Below, piece by piece: positions 19,013 through 27,860 of a DNA stretch of 64,000 nt. The notes under the pieces are model-generated. The model was not told where the DNA came from and did no database searches. It saw only the letters and a list, made by a program, of their open reading frames with translations. Every line of letters begins with the position of its first letter. Positions within the stretch are counted from its first letter, which is position 1. Source of the DNA: Pseudomonadota bacterium (GTDB lineage Bacteria; Myxococcota; Myxococcia; Myxococcales; Myxococcaceae); NCBI GenBank assembly GCA_023423535.1, contig JAFAFL010000095.1, forward strand, positions 1 to 64,000, written 5' to 3'. A program made the translations under genes and the position numbers.

Positions 19013-20344
19013 CTACACCGGCACCCGCGCGGAGAGCTCCTCCAGCGCCGCGGCGCACCGCTCCGCGCGCGAGCGGAAGGCGGCGGAGATGTGCCTGGCC
19101 TCGAGGAGGCGAGCCCAGTAGCCACGCGCGGCGTCGGCGGCGCTGCGCCACACGTCGAGCGAGTCCGCGGTCGGTGGCCGCGGCGTGAACGGGCGCTCCA
19201 CCACCTCCGTCTGGTGCGGCGCGAAGAGCATGGGGAGCATGTCGTACACGGGGGCCAGCGCGAGCCGTCCGTCGTGCGCGGTGAAGAAGGAGAGGTTGCC
19301 GCCGTGCCGGTCGCTGTTGCCGATGAGGCCGCCGAAGACATCGAGCCAACGCACGCGCTGCGCGTCCTCGGCGGAGAGCCGACCCTGCGCGTGCAGCGCG
19401 GTGGCCACGCCCGACCAGTTGCCGCCGAGCCCCGTCCACTCGTTGTCCGCCGCGCTGAGCGAGACGACGCCGCGTCGGCCGCGAGGGCCCACGCGATCGA
19501 AGCGCTCGACCTCGAGGAAGCGGAACGCGCCGTCGGCGACGAAGCTGCAGCGCGCCGCAGAGACACCGATCGACTCGAGGTGTTCGAGCGCCAGCGCCTC
19601 ACACGCGAGCAGGTCCCGCCAGCGGTCCGCCGCGTCACCCGCGCTCTCGCCCACGTACTTCACCAGCACGTGCCGGCCTTCGCACCACGCGGCGAACTTT
19701 GGCTGCTCGCCGCCCGCGGAGGAGCCCACGTCACCCGCCGCCGCCCGACGGGCGAGCTCGATGTAGTCCGCGCGCGAGACGGCCTCAGGCGCGGACGCGA
19801 GCCAGCGGTCCATCGATTCACGCCCGAGCACGAGGTCACCCGGACAGTCCTCACCGCGCCGCAGCAGCGCCACGAGCTGGTGGTCACCGCTCCAGTCCGA
19901 AGGCCTCGGCGGCAGCAGGAGGTCCGGGTGACGCGCGGTGAAGGTGCGTCCGAGGAAACCCTGTGGCGCCATGTCCCCGACGAACGGCGGCAGACCCTCG
20001 AACAGCTCGCCCTCTTCTTCGGCGCCGGGATGCGACAGCCAGTGCCCGCCGTTGTGCAGGAGGTGAAGCGTGCCGAACGACGCGGGACGTCCCGCTTCGT
20101 CGATGCGCCAGACGTCATGGCGGGGCCCCAGCTCGCGCAGGTCCCGCAGCCTCGCGTACCGCGCTGCCCGCGCTCGGCCCATCCGCACGATCTCGTTGCG
20201 CGCCGCCCCGAGCCACCTGGAGACGGTGGGCTGACTCACCCCCAACGCGTCCCGCAGCTGGTTCGCGGTCGCCGCGCCGCCGAGGCGGTCGAATGCCCTC
20301 AGAATGTCGTTTCTGAATGGATTATGAATAGAATTACGACGCAT
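19013..20344 (-). CDS. hipH: HipA-family kinase with built-in winged HTH (HipH/YjjJ type)
   Basis: A 443-residue protein, about the length of E. coli YjjJ (HipH). Residues 12-65 form a winged helix-turn-helix (ANQLRDALGVSQPTVSRWLG). A HipA-type kinase fold follows: Gly/Ser loop SSAGGEQPKF (208-217), Lys229 in VLVKY, VERFDR (279-284), the catalytic loop GNSDRHGGN with Asp345, and the metal-binding YDML with Asp368. All kinase residues are present, so it should be active. Classical HipA toxins phosphorylate glutamyl-tRNA synthetase and are paired with a HipB antitoxin. No hipB gene is adjacent here; the fused HTH may serve for autoregulation. A low-GC inverted repeat overlaps codons 2-13. Confidence 0.9.
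   Translation of the reverse strand: MRRNSIHNPFRNDILRAFDRLGGAATANQLRDALGVSQPTVSRWLGAARNEIVRMGRARAARYARLRDLRELGPRHDVWRIDEAGRPASFGTLHLLHNGGHWLSHPGAEEEGELFEGLPPFVGDMAPQGFLGRTFTARHPDLLLPPRPSDWSGDHQLVALLRRGEDCPGDLVLGRESMDRWLASAPEAVSRADYIELARRAAAGDVGSSAGGEQPKFAAWCEGRHVLVKYVGESAGDAADRWRDLLACEALALEHLESIGVSAARCSFVADGAFRFLEVERFDRVGPRGRRGVVSLSAADNEWTGLGGNWSGVATALHAQGRLSAEDAQRVRWLDVFGGLIGNSDRHGGNLSFFTAHDGRLALAPVYDMLPMLFAPHQTEVVERPFTPRPPTADSLDVWRSAADAARGYWARLLEARHISAAFRSRAERCAAALEELSARVPV
20306..20340. promoter_or_regulatory. AT-rich inverted repeat at the hipH start: candidate operator
   Basis: GTCGTTTCT (20306-20314) pairs with AGAA-tt-ACGAC (20330-20340) across a 15-base centre, GAATGGATTATGAAT, with a 2-base bulge. 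The element covers the first codons of hipH and is strikingly AT-rich for this genome. It could bind the protein's own winged helix, or form an RNA hairpin near the start codon. Function is inferred from position only. Confidence 0.4.
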
Positions 20345-20413
20345 GTGTGACCGCCGCTACAGAGCAGAGACGGCCAAATGATGCATCTTCCGGTGAATAG
20401 ATAGCAAGTGAGG

Positions 20414-21010
20414 CTAGGGGGAGGATCCGAGCAGGCTCCGGTGCAGCGCCTCGTACCTCGCGCCACCCGGGCCGGTGTGGCTCTGAAAGAGCACCAGCTC
20501 CTTCACCGGGAGGGGCACACCGGCACCCGCACCGGCCTCGGTCCCGGCATGCAGCGCCTCCTCCAGCACCGGCACGCACGCGGCGAGCTCGCGATCGCCG
20601 TGGGGGTCCCTCGCGCGCGCCAGCGTGAGGTGAGGGCTCCAGACGCGCGTCTCCTTCGCGTGTCCCAGTGTTTCAAACAGCCGCTCCGCGTCGGTGTGCA
20701 GCCCGCGCAAGGACTCCGCACCCTCCACGCCCGCCCAGAGCACGCGAGGCCGGCCGCGACTGCCGAACGCGCCGCCGCCCTTCAAAGTGAGCGTCACCGC
20801 GGCGTGGCCACGCACCGACTCATCGAGCGCGCGCACGTACAGCGGCAGACGCGCCTCATCGACCGAGCCGAGAAAGACGACGGTCAGGTGCAGGTTCTCC
20901 ACCGGCACCCACTTCGATCGCGGCGAGAGCTCCCGCAGCCGCGGCAGCACCCGGCCCACCGCGCTGCGCACCGCGTCCCCTGCATCGATCCCGACGAAGA
21001 GGCGCGGCAT
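20414..21010 (-). CDS. thpR: RNA 2',3'-cyclic phosphodiesterase (2H family)
   Basis: A 198-residue member of the 2H phosphoesterase family, typically about 180-195 residues. It opens with MPRLFVGIDAGDAVRSAV, as ThpR/LigT proteins do. Both HxTx catalytic motifs are present: HLTV (41-44) and HLTL (127-130). ThpR hydrolyses 2',3'-cyclic phosphodiesters at RNA ends and was first described as a 2'-5' RNA ligase. It lies 21 bases downstream of proS on the same strand, so the two are probably co-transcribed. A 69-base AT-richer gap separates it from hipH. Confidence 0.92.
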   Translation of the reverse strand: MPRLFVGIDAGDAVRSAVGRVLPRLRELSPRSKWVPVENLHLTVVFLGSVDEARLPLYVRALDESVRGHAAVTLTLKGGGAFGSRGRPRVLWAGVEGAESLRGLHTDAERLFETLGHAKETRVWSPHLTLARARDPHGDRELAACVPVLEEALHAGTEAGAGAGVPLPVKELVLFQSHTGPGGARYEALHRSLLGSSP

Positions 21011-21031
21011 GCGGGCGGGCTCTCCTGAGAC

Positions 21032-22459
21032 CTAGTACGCCTTGGCGAAGACGAGCTTGCCCGGCGACTCGCGGCCGCAGACGACGCACGAGCCCTTCTT
21101 CTGCTCGAGGTCGAAGGGGCGGTTGCGCGAGGTGACCTGGGTCTCGGCCTTGATCTGCGCCTCGCACTTCGCGTCGAGGCACCAGTGCGCGCGAAGGAAC
21201 CCGTCGTCCGCCTTCGCCTTCAGCTCGTCGTAGGACTCCACGTCGTGCGTGTTCGCATCGCGGAAGTCGCGGGCCTTGCGGAAGAGGTCCACCTGCATCG
21301 CGTCGAGCATCGCCCTCGCGCGGGAGACGGCCTCGGCGAGCGGCACGAACTCCTTCTTCCGCTCGTCGCGCCGCACCATCACGCACTGGTCCTTCTCCAG
21401 ATCCTTCGGACCCAGCTCCATGCGCAGGCAGGTGCCCACCAGCTCGTGCTCGGCGTACTTCCAGCCCGGGCTCTTCGTCTCGTCGTCGTCGACGATCACG
21501 CCGAGGCCCTGCTTGCGCAGCTCCGCCGCCAGCGCGTTCGCGCGCTCGAGCACCCGGACCTTCTCCTCCTCCTTCTTGAAGATCGGAATGATCGCGACGT
21601 GGCGCGACGCGAGCTTCGGCGGCACCACGAGGCCCGCGTCATCCGAGTGCGTCATCACCAGCCCGCCGATGAGGCGCGTGGAGACGCCCCACGAGGTCTG
21701 CCACACGTGGTGCTGCTTGCCGTCGCGGCCCTGGAACACCGTGTTGAACGCCTTGGCGAAGTTCTGCCCGAGGTGGTGGGAGGTCCCCGCCTGCAGCGCC
21801 TTCTTGTCCTGCATCATCGCTTCGATGCTGTAGGTGCGCAGCGCGCCGGCGAACTTCTCGCTCTCGGTCTTCTGCCCGGTGAGCACCGGCATCGCCATCC
21901 AGTCCTCGGCGAAATGGCGGTAGACCTCGAGCATCTGCCGCGTCTCCTTCTCCGCGTCCTCCTCGGTCTCGTGGCAGGTGTGGCCCTCCTGCCAGAGGAA
22001 CTCGGTGGTGCGCAGGAACAGGCGCGTGCGCATCTCCCAGCGCATCACGTTGGCCCACTGGTTGATGAGCATCGGCAGGTCGCGGTAGCTCTGGATCCAC
22101 CGCGAGAACATCGAGTTGATGATCGTCTCGGAGGTGGGCCGGATGACGTAGGGCTCGTCGAGCTTCTTGCCGCCCGCGTGCGTCACCACCGCGAGCTGCG
22201 GCGCGAAGCCCTCCACGTGCTCGGCCTCCTTGCGCAGGAAGCTCTCGGGGATGAGCACCGGGAAGTAGGCGTTCTGGTGGCCGGTCGCCTTGAACATCCC
22301 GTCGAGCGTGCGCTGGATGTTCTCCCACAGCGCGTAGCCGTTCGGCCGGATGACCATGCAGCCCTTCACGTCCGAATAGTCGGCGAGCTTGGACTTGAGG
22401 ATCAGGTCCACGTACCACTCGGAGAAGCCGGCTGCGCGCGTCGGGAGCTTGTCTGCCAT
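21032..22459 (-). CDS. proS: Prolyl-tRNA synthetase, archaeal/eukaryote-like form
   Basis: A 475-residue class II synthetase that charges tRNA-Pro. The ATG at 22459 gives MADKLPTRAAGFSEWYVDLI; the longer upstream frame adds nothing conserved. It is of the short type without the editing insertion found in E. coli ProS (about 570 residues). Landmarks are LADYSDVKGCMVIRPNGYAL, the motif 2 region FLRTTEFLWQEGHT, and the C-terminal zinc-type pattern CVVCGRES followed by the terminal AKAY, where the final Tyr is conserved. Several bacterial phyla, including Myxococcota, use this form. It lies downstream of the histidine kinase gene after 54 bases. Confidence 0.96.
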   Translation of the reverse strand: MADKLPTRAAGFSEWYVDLILKSKLADYSDVKGCMVIRPNGYALWENIQRTLDGMFKATGHQNAYFPVLIPESFLRKEAEHVEGFAPQLAVVTHAGGKKLDEPYVIRPTSETIINSMFSRWIQSYRDLPMLINQWANVMRWEMRTRLFLRTTEFLWQEGHTCHETEEDAEKETRQMLEVYRHFAEDWMAMPVLTGQKTESEKFAGALRTYSIEAMMQDKKALQAGTSHHLGQNFAKAFNTVFQGRDGKQHHVWQTSWGVSTRLIGGLVMTHSDDAGLVVPPKLASRHVAIIPIFKKEEEKVRVLERANALAAELRKQGLGVIVDDDETKSPGWKYAEHELVGTCLRMELGPKDLEKDQCVMVRRDERKKEFVPLAEAVSRARAMLDAMQVDLFRKARDFRDANTHDVESYDELKAKADDGFLRAHWCLDAKCEAQIKAETQVTSRNRPFDLEQKKGSCVVCGRESPGKLVFAKAY

Positions 22460-22513
22460 GGCGCGGTGCGTACGACGGAGGCCGATCGAAGGCAACCCCC
22501 GCGCTGCGCTCCG

Positions 22514-24685
22514 CTAGAGCGGCAGGAGGAGCCGGAACGTCGTCCCGCGGCCCGGCGCGCTCTCCACGGTGATCTCTCCGCGGTGCGCTTCGGCGATGCG
22601 CTTGACCACCGCCAGCCCGAGCCCCGTCCCCGCCGCGCGCGTCGTGTAGAAGGGCTGGAAGATCTTCTCCACCAGCGCGTGCGGCACGCCGGGTCCGTCG
22701 TCGCAGACCTCCACCGCCACGCACGGCGCCCCGCGCAAGACGTCGCGCTTCGCCCGGACCCACACGGTGCCGGCCTTCGGCGAGGCCTGCACCGCGTTGG
22801 TGAGGAGGTTCACCATCGCCTGGCGGAACATCTGCGCGTCCACGCGGATCTTCTCCGGCCCGCCCGCAAGATCGGTGCGGATGTGCACGTCGCGGGCATC
22901 CGCCTCCCCGCGCAGCGTGCTCTCCACGGCGCCCAGCACGAGCACCTCCAGCGGCAGCTCGCGCAGCAGCGGCGCCGCCGGGCGCGCGAAGTCGAGAAGG
23001 TCCGAGACCATCCGCTCCAGCCGGTCCGACTCCTCCTCCACGATGTTCAGCAGCTCGCGCGGATCCGGTGAGTCCGGCACCAGCCGGCGCAGCGCCGCCA
23101 CCGAGTTCACGATCGCGCCCAGTGGATTTCGCACCTCGTGCGCCACCACCGCGGAGAGCTCGCCCAGCGCCGCCAGCCGTTCGCGCTTCACCAGCTCCTG
23201 CTGCGCTCGGGAGAGCTGCTCGTAGCTGTCGCGCAGCTCGTCGAACAGCCGCGCGCGTTCGAGCTGCAGCGCCGCCAGCGCCGCGAGGGTCTCCGCGTCG
23301 CGCAGCACCGCCGGACCATACGGCGTGGCCCGCGTCCGCCCGAGAAAGAGCACGCCGGTCACCCGTTCGCCGACACGCAGCGGCAGCACCGCGACCTCGA
23401 GGATCCCTTCGCCGGTGAGCAGCGCCAGCGCGGGGTGTTCGATCTTCGAGAGCGGGATGCGGGCCGGATGTTTCAGCCCGTTCGAGAAGAGCCCCGCGAT
23501 CATCTCCGCGCCGAGCGTGAGGTACTGCTCCGGCAGCCGCGCCCCCGCGCCGCGCGAGTCCGCCAGCGCGAAGCCGCCACCCGTTCCCTCCGGCAGGTAG
23601 AGCGCCGCGGACTCGCTCTGGGTCTCCGCCAGCAGCGTGTCGAGCAGCCGGGCGGTGACCGAACCGAGTCCGCCCTCCGCCGCGTTCACCGCGAGCTGGT
23701 GCACCGCCTCCAGCCGCCGGTTGTGCTTCGCCAGCCGCTCGATCGTCTGCGCCGCCTCGATCGCCGAGCCGAGCTGTGCGCCAAAGAGCCCGAGCGCCGC
23801 CGCGTCGTTCGATCGCAGGTCGCGGCCGATGATCACGAGGAGGCCCCACCGTTCGCCGGCGACGAGCAGCGGGATGTCCACCATCTGCTCCATCCCCACC
23901 TCGCGGGCGCGCGACGCGACCGCGGGATCGAGCGGCAGGCCCAGCGCGCGGGCAAGGTTCGCCAGGGCGCTCGACGCGTCGTCGATGAAGACCGGCTGCG
24001 CCTCCCTCAGCGCGCGGCTGAAGTTCGGCAGCCGTTCGACCGGCAGCACCATCTCCGGCGGCGGCCGGCCCATCGACTGACGGAGCAGCGCGGTCACCTC
24101 CGGCGTGCCCGCGTGCGCGACGGGGATCGCCACGTTGCCCTCGACGCGGAAGATGCCGGTGGTCATGCCCAGCGCGAGCAGCCCCTCGGCGGCGGTGCGC
24201 ACGCAGTCGGAGACGCGGCGGGCCCGCTGAACGGTGGCGGCGAGCCTTCCCAGTTCGGTCAGCAGCGCGAGGTCCCGCAGCCGCTCGCCGAGCCCGCGCA
24301 CGAGCATCACCGTCTCGCCGTTCGGGAGCATCCGCGGCGTGATCTCCACCCGCGTCTGCGCTCCGTCCGCCCGGTGGATGTCCACTTCGTAGCTGTCCGG
24401 CACCTGCTCGCCGCGGCGGCGCGATTCGTGGCGGGCGCGGATGCGGCCGGCGTCTTCGGCGGTGAGGAGGAAGAAGATCGATCGGCCGAGGACCGCGTCG
24501 CGCGGATGTCCGGTGACCTCGCAGAAGGCGTCGTTCACCCACGCGTAGCGTTCGTCGCGAACGAGCGCGACGCCCACAGGCATTCTCTGCGTCAGCTCCG
24601 CCAGCGCGGTCTCTTTGAGCTCCCCCACGCTCGGACCTTCGCCCGCGGCGATCGCCCGCGCAAGCCAGCACGGGGCAGGTGCCAT
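22514..24685 (-). CDS. PAS-GAF-GAF sensor histidine kinase
   Basis: A 723-residue soluble histidine kinase; no transmembrane helix is visible. I chose the ATG at 24685 (MAPAPCW). The open frame extends upstream, but that part overlaps the divergent gene and lacks conserved character. The domains in order are: PAS (about 45-165, with YAWVNDAFCEVTGHPRD), two GAF-like domains (about 175-350 and 355-480), HisKA with phospho-acceptor His516 in VVAHEVRNPLGAI, and HATPase with NLLTNAVQAS, CDDGPGVP and GTGLGLAVV. It probably senses an intracellular ligand or redox state. No response regulator gene is adjacent, so its partner is elsewhere. Confidence 0.94.
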   Translation of the reverse strand: MAPAPCWLARAIAAGEGPSVGELKETALAELTQRMPVGVALVRDERYAWVNDAFCEVTGHPRDAVLGRSIFFLLTAEDAGRIRARHESRRRGEQVPDSYEVDIHRADGAQTRVEITPRMLPNGETVMLVRGLGERLRDLALLTELGRLAATVQRARRVSDCVRTAAEGLLALGMTTGIFRVEGNVAIPVAHAGTPEVTALLRQSMGRPPPEMVLPVERLPNFSRALREAQPVFIDDASSALANLARALGLPLDPAVASRAREVGMEQMVDIPLLVAGERWGLLVIIGRDLRSNDAAALGLFGAQLGSAIEAAQTIERLAKHNRRLEAVHQLAVNAAEGGLGSVTARLLDTLLAETQSESAALYLPEGTGGGFALADSRGAGARLPEQYLTLGAEMIAGLFSNGLKHPARIPLSKIEHPALALLTGEGILEVAVLPLRVGERVTGVLFLGRTRATPYGPAVLRDAETLAALAALQLERARLFDELRDSYEQLSRAQQELVKRERLAALGELSAVVAHEVRNPLGAIVNSVAALRRLVPDSPDPRELLNIVEEESDRLERMVSDLLDFARPAAPLLRELPLEVLVLGAVESTLRGEADARDVHIRTDLAGGPEKIRVDAQMFRQAMVNLLTNAVQASPKAGTVWVRAKRDVLRGAPCVAVEVCDDGPGVPHALVEKIFQPFYTTRAAGTGLGLAVVKRIAEAHRGEITVESAPGRGTTFRLLLPL

Positions 24686-24728
24686 GAGCGGGTGACGCCC
24701 GCCGCGTCGTTCGGGCAGAGTCGCGGGC

Positions 24729-25976
24729 ATGTCACCGCTCTCGTGGAAGCGACACCTCGGCGCGATCGCCGCGCTCCTCTCCGTGACCGCCGCCGCGCAG
24801 CCCCAGCCGCTGCCCGAGCGCATGTACCTCAACCCGGGCGTGCTCATCGGCTCGTCGCGGATGATCTCGCTCGGCGGCGCGTACGTCTCCATCGCCGAGG
24901 GCGCGGACGGGATCAGCGCCAACCCCGCCTCCATCGCGCACCGCACGCCGCACGAGCGCGGCAAGTGGAACGTCTCGCCGGTCGCCACGTGGATGACGAA
25001 CCTCGGCAAGCACGACTTCGACAACGACCGGAACCCGGACCCGCTCTTCTACGGCGTGCAGTTTCTCGGCGGGCTCAACGTGCGGGTGAAGAACGTCGGG
25101 GTGGGCGCGTTCGTGCGCACGAACCGGCTCTCCTTCTGTGACGACCTCTCGCGCGACTGCCGGCTCGCGGATCGCGCGAGCATCACCTTCAGCCAGCCAA
25201 ACCTCAGCGTGGGCTACGCGTTCTTCGACGAGAGCCTCATCGTCGCCGGCGGGCTGAACGGGCTCTTGAGCGGGATTGCCCACGGCGTCCAGACCTGGCG
25301 CTACAGCGGCGTGGGCGCGGAGGCGGGCGTGCTCCTGCGTCCGAGGGGACTGCCGTTCCGCGTGGGACTCAGCGGCCGCACGCCGATGAAGGCGAGCTAC
25401 CGCGGCGGGCCGGATTCGGTGACGGTGCTCGGCCGGCAGATCTACGGCGCGGTGGTGTCGCCCGCGGTCTACTCCTTCGGCATCTCCTTCAAGGCCGGCG
25501 AGGGCGCGTTCTCCTGGAACACGCTGCCCGACATGGATGCGCCGACGAAGGCGCGCTCGCTCGAGGCGGGCCAGCTGGTGAAGAGCATCTTCGGCAACCG
25601 CGAGGACGCGAAGACCGGGCGGCTCCTGCTCACGCTGCAGCTGGACATCATCGGAGGGATCGCGGACGCGGTGCCGGTGGGCATCTTCATCCGCACGCCG
25701 GACGCGCCCACCGCCGCGGGCGCGCAGCTCGCGTACCAGCCCCGCATCGGAGCGGAGTACCTCGTGGTGCCCGGTCGCTTCCGCGCGCGGCTCGGCGGGT
25801 ACCACGAGCCCTCGCCCTATCCGGATCGCAACGGGCGCACGCACCTCACCGGCGGAACGGAGCTCTTCCTCTTCCGCCTCTTAGACGACTGGTCCGGCAC
25901 GCTGACCTTCGACGTCGCCGCGTTCGGCGGGCGGCACTACCAGAACATCGGCGTGTCCATCGGCACCTGGCGCTAG
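24729..25976 (+). CDS. FadL/PorV-like outer-membrane protein
   Basis: A 415-residue protein with a signal peptide (HLGAIAALLSVTAAAQP). The mature N-terminus reads SSRMISLGGAYVSIAEGADG, then ISANPASIAHR. This is the hallmark start of FadL/PorV/PorQ-type 14-strand outer-membrane barrels. Alternating hydrophobic strands continue to the end (VSIGTWR). FadL relatives carry hydrophobic solutes; in some phyla PorV relatives serve protein secretion. I cannot tell which applies. The gene is divergent from the histidine kinase, with 43 bases between starts. It ends tail to tail with the next barrel gene, sharing a CTAG that supplies both stop codons. Confidence 0.82.
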   Translation: MSPLSWKRHLGAIAALLSVTAAAQPQPLPERMYLNPGVLIGSSRMISLGGAYVSIAEGADGISANPASIAHRTPHERGKWNVSPVATWMTNLGKHDFDNDRNPDPLFYGVQFLGGLNVRVKNVGVGAFVRTNRLSFCDDLSRDCRLADRASITFSQPNLSVGYAFFDESLIVAGGLNGLLSGIAHGVQTWRYSGVGAEAGVLLRPRGLPFRVGLSGRTPMKASYRGGPDSVTVLGRQIYGAVVSPAVYSFGISFKAGEGAFSWNTLPDMDAPTKARSLEAGQLVKSIFGNREDAKTGRLLLTLQLDIIGGIADAVPVGIFIRTPDAPTAAGAQLAYQPRIGAEYLVVPGRFRARLGGYHEPSPYPDRNGRTHLTGGTELFLFRLLDDWSGTLTFDVAAFGGRHYQNIGVSIGTWR

Positions 25977-27265
25977 GACTCGTTCCTCGTCCGCAGATGG
26001 TTGACCAGCCGTCCGGGGAAGATGACGACCTGGATGACGTTGAACTCGAACTGGTCGAAGGCGATCGACTGACGGTCGTTCACCGGCAGCGCGAGCGTGG
26101 GCGAGTAGCGGAGGTTCGTGCGGAGGACGAGGAACTCCGACTGCGTGGGCAGGATGTCCCAGCCCACGAGGACGCCGAACCCGGGGCGGTGCGTCTCGCG
26201 GGCGAGCACGGTGGCGCCGCCGTCGGTCTCGGTGACCGCGAGGCCCTCGTAGCTGCCGAAGAGGCCGACGTAGGGGACGAACCCGTGGAAGTTGGCGAGG
26301 TTCCGGAACACCTCCAGCGCGAGCGACCGGCGCGAGCGCTTCTGCGAGAACCCGAACGCGACGTCCTCGCTGGTGCCGTTCCGGTACGAGAGGCTGAGGT
26401 GCCCGTCGAGCTCGGGGACCGCCGCGGTGAGGGTGAAGTCGGCGAGGTTCAGCGCGCCGCGGCTCCGTCGCAGCCACGGACGTTGTTCGGTGTTCCAGCT
26501 CGAGGGGCTGACGGTGGTCACGAAGGACGGCCCCACGCCCACGCCGAGGCGGCCCGCGAGGCCGAGCTTCCTCAGGTTCTCCAGCCTCCGGACGTTGAAG
26601 CCGCTGCGCTCTCCCTCCTCCGCGCCGATCGTGGTGTCGAACACGAACTTCCACCCGAGCCACGCGCTGACCGAGGGCAGGCGCAGCATCGCCTCGTCCG
26701 TGCGCGACACCGCGTAGGGCAGGTCCGCGGCCGGCCAGTATCGCGCGCCCGCTTCGAGGAGCCCCACCGGCAGAAGGAGCGAGAGCCCGCCCTCGAGCGG
26801 AAAGCGGTGCCGCACCTGCGCGATCCCGGCCTCGCCGTCACCCACCGCCTGCCTCAGGGTCGACGGTGCCCAGGCGATGCCCGCGTAGGGACGTACACCC
26901 CACGTCGTGAGCTGCCACGGGTAGGCGCGGAAGCCGGTGAGGATCCCCGTGCTGAAGCGGTGCGGCACCTCGGGCGGACCGCTGAGGGAGTGCTGCAGCA
27001 CCGGGAAGGAGACGTAGAAGTCCGCGTGTCCCCAGAAGTGCAGCGCGCCGATGCCCACGCGTCCCAGGCCTCGCGCGCCGAGCGGAGCGCTGCCTCCGGT
27101 GGCGGGGTCGTAGAGTCTGCCCGGACCGACCGCTTCATATTCGAGCCCCACCCAGGTCTGGGCGAAGCGGTGGGTCCGGTACTCCGTGTCTCCCTCGAAG
27201 GGGAGGCCTGCGGCCGGAGCAGTCAGGAGGAGCGCGGCGTGGAGCAGCGAGATCGCGTTCGACAT
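25973..27265 (-). CDS. Predicted outer-membrane beta-barrel protein
   Basis: A 430-residue protein with a signal peptide (MSNAISLLHAALLLTAPAAG). The rest is a series of amphipathic strands rich in Gly and aromatics, with turns every 8-12 residues, for example GLLEAGARYWPAADLPYAV and FVPYVGLFGSYEGLAV. I do not recognise the family. The prediction of a surface barrel rests on composition and the strand pattern. Its stop overlaps that of the FadL-like gene by 4 bases. It lies 78 bases downstream of a MYXO-CTERM gene on the same strand, with a 6-bp hairpin between them. Confidence 0.6.
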   Translation of the reverse strand: MSNAISLLHAALLLTAPAAGLPFEGDTEYRTHRFAQTWVGLEYEAVGPGRLYDPATGGSAPLGARGLGRVGIGALHFWGHADFYVSFPVLQHSLSGPPEVPHRFSTGILTGFRAYPWQLTTWGVRPYAGIAWAPSTLRQAVGDGEAGIAQVRHRFPLEGGLSLLLPVGLLEAGARYWPAADLPYAVSRTDEAMLRLPSVSAWLGWKFVFDTTIGAEEGERSGFNVRRLENLRKLGLAGRLGVGVGPSFVTTVSPSSWNTEQRPWLRRSRGALNLADFTLTAAVPELDGHLSLSYRNGTSEDVAFGFSQKRSRRSLALEVFRNLANFHGFVPYVGLFGSYEGLAVTETDGGATVLARETHRPGFGVLVGWDILPTQSEFLVLRTNLRYSPTLALPVNDRQSIAFDQFEFNVIQVVIFPGRLVNHLRTRNES

Positions 27266-27289
27266 ATGCCCGGTCCTACACGCAGGCGA

Positions 27290-27307
27290 GCCCGTCTGAG
27301 AACGGGC
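27290..27307 (-). terminator. Hairpin between MYXO-CTERM gene and barrel gene
   Basis: GCCCGT (27290-27295) pairs with ACGGGC (27302-27307) around a 6-base loop. On the minus strand it follows the 27344 stop and precedes the start at 27265. No T-run follows, so it may instead be a leader hairpin of the barrel gene. Confidence 0.3.
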
Positions 27308-27343
27308 GAAAGTGATCGGGCTCGGAGGCGGGTCGAGCGCCGG

Positions 27344-27799
27344 CTACCGCCCGCTGCGCCCGCTGCGCCCGCTGCGCTTTCCGCGTCGACGCACGAACCC
27401 GAAGAAGATCCCGAGCGGCAGGAGCATCGCCGCGGATGCGCCGGTGTCGCCGCAGCCGAAGCCGCCCTCCGCCTCGCGCACGCCGATCCAGGTGCAGCGG
27501 CCCTGCGAGCAGGAGAAGCCGGGCGAGCAGTCCGAGGCGCGGTCGCACACCGTCACCACGCGGCCGGTGGTGTCGTCGCCCTGCTCGTTGTCGCGATCCG
27601 CACCGCCCTCGCCGACGGAGGCATCCGGAAGCCCGCCGTCGCCACCGCCCGAAGAGCCCGCGTCCTCTGTGCCCGCGTCCTGGCTTCCGATCACGCCACC
27701 GTCGTCACCGGAGCCGCCGCCGTCCTCTGCCTGCGCATGTGCCAGGGGGAGCGGCAGCGCGACGAGGAGGAGCAGGGCGAGGCGAACGACGCGCAACAT
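27344..27799 (-). CDS. Short Asp/Gly-rich secreted protein with MYXO-CTERM tail
   Basis: A 151-residue protein. I chose the ATG at 27799 because it places the signal peptide (VVRLALLLLVALPLPLAHA) at the N-terminus. A disordered Gly/Asp/Ser segment follows (EDGGGSGDDGGVIGSQDAG), then a small Cys motif (CDRASDCSPGFSCSQGRC) like those in disintegrin or EGF-like modules. The end is a MYXO-CTERM-like tail: GFGCGDTG, a hydrophobic stretch, then FVRRRGKR. The last nine residues, SGRSGRSGR, come from three perfect copies of the 9-mer CCGCTGCGC (27351-27377). A slippage-prone repeat therefore sets the length of the tail. The function is unknown. Confidence 0.72.
   Translation of the reverse strand: MLRVVRLALLLLVALPLPLAHAQAEDGGGSGDDGGVIGSQDAGTEDAGSSGGGDGGLPDASVGEGGADRDNEQGDDTTGRVVTVCDRASDCSPGFSCSQGRCTWIGVREAEGGFGCGDTGASAAMLLPLGIFFGFVRRRGKRSGRSGRSGR
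27351..27377. repeat. Three 9-base tandem repeats at a gene 3' end
   Basis: CCGCTGCGC is repeated three times without change and encodes Ser-Gly-Arg repeats immediately before the stop codon of the MYXO-CTERM gene. Copy number could vary between strains by slippage. Confidence 0.8.
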
Positions 27800-27860
27800 G
27801 CGCGCACCATAGAGAATTGGCGGATGGTGCATAGCCCCCATGGGATAGGCTCCTACATCC

